From the NCBI GenBank assembly GCA_900128395.1, contig LT649800.1, positions 1,716 through 13,448 on the forward strand: DNA of 11,733 bases, given 5' to 3'. Origin of the DNA: Stramenopiles sp. TOSAG23-2. Its lineage: Eukaryota > Sar. The notes beneath the pieces are model-generated. The model was not told the DNA's origin and did not search any database. It saw only the letters and a list, made by a program, of their open reading frames with translations. Every line of letters starts with the position of its first letter. The first letter of the stretch is position 1. A program made the position numbers and the translations under genes. Shown one piece after another: positions 8,301 through 11,733 of the stretch.

Positions 8301-9641
8301 TCATAACTTGCTAGAAACGAAACCACTACCACTACCATTATCAATCATAGTTTTCCTATAATCAAGCGCCCAATCCAGATGATACTGACCATGGATTTCT
8401 GATGCTTTATCAATTGAAATTTCATAATCATACCCTAAGCCATTACCAATATTTAAAAAATTATGATAAAGCCACATTTGGTTCGAAAAATTTTGAGGTG
8501 CATCCCTCCATATTTTAGTTGATTCTTCCGTATCTTCTTTAAAACGATGACCAACGTCATCGATTGCAATACAAGCAGGTCTACCAATGCCAACCATATC
8601 GGCAAGATCAGTTTTGATTGTATCTTCTAACTGATAACCATGAACATAACCACCAGTGACGCACAATTTGACCTTTCCCGCTTTTTTTGTCAATCTAATT
8701 GCACGTACTCTATCTGCAAACCAAGTTGTTTTCAAACTTTCTGGCACAAACGTTCCTTCAGGCGCATTGTCACCAACTACTACGCCCCGCGAAGCTCTCA
8801 TTGCACGGCCAAAGTCACCCGAAAATTCCACTAAATCAACTAAATTTTCTTGATCCAACCAACTTAATACTTCAGCACATTCTTTCCATTTGAAACCATT
8901 ATCATCTAAATCGGAACAATGAATTTTTACACTTACAATAAAATTTGGCAATACAACATTTCGTATACCACGTAAAATACGCAACAAGAGTCTTGCTCGA
9001 TTTTCCAAGCTACCACCGTACATATCTGTGCGTTTATTGGTGGTAGGACTGAGTAGAGAGCATACCAAATAGCCATGGGCTGCATGAACTTGCATTCCAT
9101 CCCAACCACATTCATTTAACACTTTTGCCGTATGGACCCATTTTTTAACGAAAAGGTCAAAGTCATCAACTGTGCAAGCTCTGGCTTCCGCTGGCATTTC
9201 CAAACCACTTCGTTTTCTAGTGCTTCCTTTTGGAATTACACCAGCAGGCCCAGCGTTTGGACCAACTGTAAGGTCTACCGTATATTGATTGACTTTTAGT
9301 CCTGCGTTTGATACTTGTCCAATAAAAATACTTCCACCAGCTTTTGAAACCTTTGCCCATTTTCGTAACATTTCTCTTTGAAGACCATCATATGTATGTG
9401 GATATTCTAAATCAATTGCAACATTACCAGCACGCTCTAAATATCTCCGATCACATACAATATTTCCACTGATAATTAACCCAATACCAGCTTGGCCCCA
9501 CTTTTCATAAAGTCGAATGTGACGATTTGTTACCCTATTCTCTGGTGATGCTAAACCTTCTGTGAGAGCTGACTTTAATAGGCGATTTGGACAGATGTGT
9601 GAACCAATTTTTATTGGTGTTTGCCATTGAAGAGATGCCAT
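8301..9641 (-). CDS. Old Yellow Enzyme family FMN-dependent NAD(P)H:flavin oxidoreductase with C-terminal SKL
   Basis: Intronless TIM-barrel oxidoreductase, 446 residues from the preferred ATG at 9641. The family binds FMN and uses NAD(P)H to reduce activated C=C bonds such as enones. In the longer-frame numbering (start 9722) the signatures are SALTEGLA (51-58), the substrate-binding pair HAAH (213-216), SPTTNKRTDMYGGSLENR (225-242) and the FMN-phosphate region TGGY...GIGRP (356-382). Thr in LTEG places it away from the YqjM-type enzymes, which have Cys there. The last residues are SSKL, an exact peroxisomal PTS1. The frame is open from 9722, but the family-like sequence begins at MASLQW, whose ATG has A at -3 and G at +4 and follows a CAA-rich stretch. 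A TATA box at 9746-9755 would put transcription start close to 9720. In-frame ATGs at 9695 and 9683 remain possible. The physiological substrate is unknown. Confidence 0.92.
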   Translation of the reverse strand: MASLQWQTPIKIGSHICPNRLLKSALTEGLASPENRVTNRHIRLYEKWGQAGIGLIISGNIVCDRRYLERAGNVAIDLEYPHTYDGLQREMLRKWAKVSKAGGSIFIGQVSNAGLKVNQYTVDLTVGPNAGPAGVIPKGSTRKRSGLEMPAEARACTVDDFDLFVKKWVHTAKVLNECGWDGMQVHAAHGYLVCSLLSPTTNKRTDMYGGSLENRARLLLRILRGIRNVVLPNFIVSVKIHCSDLDDNGFKWKECAEVLSWLDQENLVDLVEFSGDFGRAMRASRGVVVGDNAPEGTFVPESLKTTWFADRVRAIRLTKKAGKVKLCVTGGYVHGYQLEDTIKTDLADMVGIGRPACIAIDDVGHRFKEDTEESTKIWRDAPQNFSNQMWLYHNFLNIGNGLGYDYEISIDKASEIHGQYHLDWALDYRKTMIDNGSGSGFVSSKL

Positions 9642-9662
9642 GTTTTGTTGTTGTTGTTGTTT
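9642..9662. repeat. CAA/TTG trinucleotide repeat at the oxidoreductase 5' end
   Basis: On the minus strand this reads as CAA codons with flanking A-rich sequence directly before the preferred start. If an upstream ATG is used it encodes five Gln. If the 9641 ATG is used it is an unstructured leader of the kind that suits scanning ribosomes. Confidence 0.7.
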
Positions 9663-9745
9663 TTTTATATTGCAATGACTCATTTTTATCTTCATGGTAG
9701 AATATATCTTTATTATATACATTAATATTATGCATACTAACCTGC

Positions 9746-9755
9746 CTTATATAGG
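9746..9755 (-). promoter_or_regulatory. TATA box candidate of the oxidoreductase gene
   Basis: The minus strand reads CCTATATAAG, a near-ideal TATA box in a locally less AT-monotonous context. It stands about 105 nt upstream of the preferred start codon and only about 25 nt from the longest possible start at 9722, which would then be at or before the transcription start. Confidence 0.5.
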
Positions 9756-9782
9756 TATAGTAGAGATAGAGTTTAAATGCAT

Positions 9783-9826
9783 GCGGACCCAACTACAAAA
9801 GCGGACCGACGAAATCAAGCGGACCC
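9783..9826. promoter_or_regulatory. Three GCGGACC direct repeats at 18-bp spacing
   Basis: GCGGACC begins at 9783, 9801 and 9819, exactly 18 bp apart, with unlike spacers. On the oxidoreductase strand this is GGTCCGC repeated three times just upstream of its TATA box. The position and GC content suggest protein-binding sites, but an 18-bp minisatellite remnant is also possible. A fourth CGGACCC lies at 9991-9997 inside the neighbouring inverted repeat. Confidence 0.45.
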
Positions 9827-9918
9827 AAATTGGATCAAAAAATGAATTTCAAAAAAGGATTTTGTGATTTTATTTTTTTTTAAATAAATAACTATGAAAT
9901 ATCACTTTACAAAATATA

Positions 9919-10094
9919 ATCGGATATTTTTATGATAAAAATAATAATAATCGGCATATATGGAGTCATATTTTGCCAAATTTTCCCATCCGGACCCTAA
10001 TCTCTATAACCCTATTCTACAACTCTAACATTATGCTATTCCTATGCTATATATATTGCCGATTTTTTTTACAGGGATAAGAATAATATCCGAT
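9919..10094. mobile_element. MITE-like inverted repeat of about 176 bp
   Basis: ATCGGATATT at 9919-9928 is the exact reverse complement of AATATCCGAT at 10085-10094. About 31 nt further in, AATCGGCA at 9949-9956 matches TGCCGATT at 10056-10063 at the same offset, and a TATAT stretch follows in both arms. Arms are therefore about 47 bp with divergent middle parts. No open frame lies inside. A non-autonomous transposon is the simplest reading; a hairpin-forming RNA is an alternative. Confidence 0.5.
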
Positions 10095-10592
10095 AATTAA
10101 TAATTATAGTTTATATCCAGAAAGTGATTCTATGATTATTTTTAGATGATAAAAATTCCTGAAGGTTATCAAATTAGGCAAAATCCATCGGCTAGCTATT
10201 ATTCAACAGTAGGCGGCACGTAGCTGCTGATTAACTAACGACAGAGATTGTATTCTTACGTGGTATTCTAGCGCCTTCCAGCTTTCCTATATATATGTTT
10301 ACATTTCGAAGAAAAACGAAGAAGGTTTTTTGGATAATAATTCTTTTTTGATGAAAAAAGTAGGGGATTGTGTGTGAGGTGCTGTGAATATTAATATAAT
10401 TTTTTTTTAATATTACAACTAAATATCATGCAATTTTACACATATTACGACAAAAATATACATTATATAATATATACATAAACATAAATATATAAATGCA
10501 AGTAAAATAAATGACAAGAAAGAATACATTTTGTAAATTATAAGTATATTATTTTGTTCAAAGATATATATACATATATATTATACATCATC
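10095..10592. promoter_or_regulatory. Upstream region of the secreted-protein gene
   Basis: A moderately GC-containing stretch (10160-10290) precedes a TATATATAT at 10288-10296, which could be the TATA box, giving an A-rich leader of about 270 nt. AACGAAGAA-type repeats occur at 10305-10323 and a T-run at 10400-10409. No coding region is seen. The promoter call is weak in so AT-rich a sequence. Confidence 0.3.
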
Positions 10593-11099
10593 ATGAAATC
10601 GATTAGTAAAAGAAAAAGAAATATGCATGTATCATTATTTTTTTTGATCCTCATTGTATGTGCAGAAATTAATAATGTTCATGCTATTTTACAACAGCAT
10701 AGGCAGAAATTATCAGATAAAACATCTGGTATAGTAATGACTTCGTCTAAAGAGGAAGAAAAGACAATGGATGTTGTGCCTACAATCGTAAAAACAAAAG
10801 TTACAAATAGTAAACCAAGAAATTCACTTACTGGTGCGAGTGGCGCTAGTTCTAGTAAGAAAATAGCTATTTCACCAACCGGAGGTGCCACTGCTGGAGC
10901 TTTTACTGGCAGTGCCACTGGAAGTAATAGTCAAAATTCAGACCTGAATCAAAAGAAGGCAGGAATGAATATTGATTCCTCAGATTATGATAATGAGCCA
11001 AAGAATAAAGTTTCTAAGATAATGAAAGTAAAAAAAAGTAGCAATGGTGCGAAACAGATGAATAGTACTACTAGTATGACTAATACGACATTGTTTTAG
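10593..11099 (+). CDS. Small secreted Ser/Lys/Thr-rich low-complexity protein
   Basis: 168 residues from the ATG at 10593. The same frame has an earlier ATG at 10554, but its extra residues are low-complexity TA-type sequence and would bury the signal peptide. The N-terminus has a basic n-region (KSISKRKRN), a hydrophobic core (SLFFLILIVCA) and a likely cleavage after NVHA (residue 31). The mature part, about 137 residues, has no cysteine and by hand count about 16% Ser, 13% Lys and 12% Thr. It has Gly/Ala/Ser/Thr-rich stretches (GASGASSSKK, GGATAGAFTGSATG), a Lys-rich patch (KVSKIMKVKK) and two N-glycosylation sequons (N157, N164). It looks like an intrinsically disordered secreted or matrix protein. 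Composition resembles silaffin-like proteins of diatoms, but homology cannot be judged and function is unknown. Confidence 0.7.
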   Translation: MKSISKRKRNMHVSLFFLILIVCAEINNVHAILQQHRQKLSDKTSGIVMTSSKEEEKTMDVVPTIVKTKVTNSKPRNSLTGASGASSSKKIAISPTGGATAGAFTGSATGSNSQNSDLNQKKAGMNIDSSDYDNEPKNKVSKIMKVKKSSNGAKQMNSTTSMTNTTLF

Positions 11100-11733
11100 A
11101 ATATTATATATATGTCATATTTAATATCATATATAAAAAAAAAGATTGAGTGTGAGAGAAAGAAGAATATTTAAATGTCATATTTAAGGCTGTAATACAT
11201 TATACTGATTTTATTTTGCGTATTCGATATGTGTATTTTAACTTGGTGATGTTCCTTTCGCTCCCCTAGCGTCTAGCGTATCCCCCAACATACTCGGTGT
11301 AGTCTTATTGTCTTATAATTACCTATATAATTGTGAAGTGCAGAGAAATGAGAAATAGCTCTAGAGTCTAGAGTAGTACTATGAAAAAATACCAACAATA
11401 TTTAACGTAGAACGTAGTACCTAGTACTGTATTATAGTGTGTTGTTCCGACTACACAGTCCATATTATTTAATATTTATTATATATCTGGTATTCTGATA
11501 TATGCTAAAATGTCCTGATTTTGGACATTTTACGTCCACCAGTTACGAAAAAAGAGCATAAACCTATAAATACGTTAGATACGACATAATTTATTACATA
11601 TATCTTCAATAACTATATCTAAACTAAACATTCAGACCAATTTTTATACATATAAATGTATTTTTACATGTTTATCGAACAATGTCTATGTGTATCTCCA
11701 TGTTCTAATTCTGGACTTGAGAATTTTCATATA
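11100..11733. other. 3' flank without a recognised gene
   Basis: AT-rich DNA. It opens with TA/CATAT-type sequence at 11103-11133. A short GC-richer patch at about 11245-11300 contains the direct repeat CTAGCGT (two copies, 7 bp apart) and a C-run; only a 17-codon frame from an ATG is open there on the minus strand. TCTAGAG is duplicated at 11360-11373. A hairpin at 11507-11531 is listed separately. No coding sequence is supported. Confidence 0.5.
11507..11531. repeat. Perfect 9-bp hairpin
   Basis: AAAATGTCC at 11507-11515 and GGACATTTT at 11523-11531 are exact reverse complements around the 7-nt loop TGATTTT. On either strand the stem ends in T residues, but a bacterial-type terminator makes no sense in this eukaryotic context. 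Role unknown. Confidence 0.6.

Noticed and set aside
9642-9722. Longer start of the oxidoreductase at 9722
   Set aside because: The added 27 residues are low-complexity, include a Gln run, and begin at or before the transcription start implied by the TATA box. It is kept only as an alternative; starts at 9695 and 9683 are more plausible than 9722.
10554-10592. Earlier ATG of the secreted-protein gene
   Set aside because: It adds 13 TA-type residues ahead of a proper signal peptide, which would otherwise begin with a basic n-region at 10593.
11430-11441. 12-bp match TATTATAGTGTG to the right end of the 3483-4003 element
   Set aside because: Matches of this length are expected by chance in AT-rich DNA of this size, and flanks do not extend it.
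1-11733. CRISPR array, tRNA, rRNA or bacterial operon
   Set aside because: No regularly spaced long repeats, no B-box or cloverleaf found by eye, no rRNA signature; introns and SKL ends indicate nuclear eukaryotic DNA.

Overview
The window looks like AT-rich nuclear DNA from a unicellular eukaryote. There are no bacterial-type operons or ribosome binding sites. One gene carries two GT-AG introns that join three domain-coherent exons, two proteins end in the peroxisomal signal SKL, and genes of about 35-40% GC sit in intergenic DNA full of TA and CATAT tracts. A stramenopile alga, for example a diatom, is my favoured guess from the style of the proteins (a metallo-beta-lactamase joined to peptidoglycan-binding-like and Tudor-like modules, and a short zinc-transporter-like protein). 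I cannot prove it from this sequence.

Layout. 208-2340 (+): a three-exon gene for a 582-residue glyoxalase-II-like metallo-beta-lactamase (MBL) that is interrupted by a large insertion and ends in SKL. 2341-4220: gene-free DNA with a CATAT microsatellite, two GC-richer islands of unknown nature and a roughly 520-bp foldback, MITE-like element. 4221-5057 (-): a six-helix cation diffusion facilitator without a C-terminal domain. 5058-5700: a divergent intergenic region with a small inverted repeat. 5701-7326 (+): an unrecognised type I membrane protein with a ten-cysteine ectodomain. 7327-8300: a convergent 3' region with palindromic CATAT tracts, a GC-rich minisatellite and a GGCC hairpin island. 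8301-9641 (-): an Old Yellow Enzyme family flavin oxidoreductase, also ending in SKL, with a good TATA box and three 18-bp-phased GCGGACC motifs upstream. 9919-10094: a second MITE-like inverted repeat. 10593-11099 (+): a small secreted Ser/Lys/Thr-rich protein. 11100-11733: AT-rich DNA with no gene seen.

The most notable points are these. In the MBL every ligand specific to the second metal site is replaced, the first-site histidines are kept, and the bridging Asp has become His. The MBL fold is split by a peptidoglycan-binding-like plus Tudor-like insertion. Two of the five genes carry an exact PTS1, which suggests a peroxisomal pair. The cation transporter has Gln in place of the usual TM2 metal-binding His. 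No gene cluster in the operon sense is visible, and shared function beyond the peroxisomal signal is inference.
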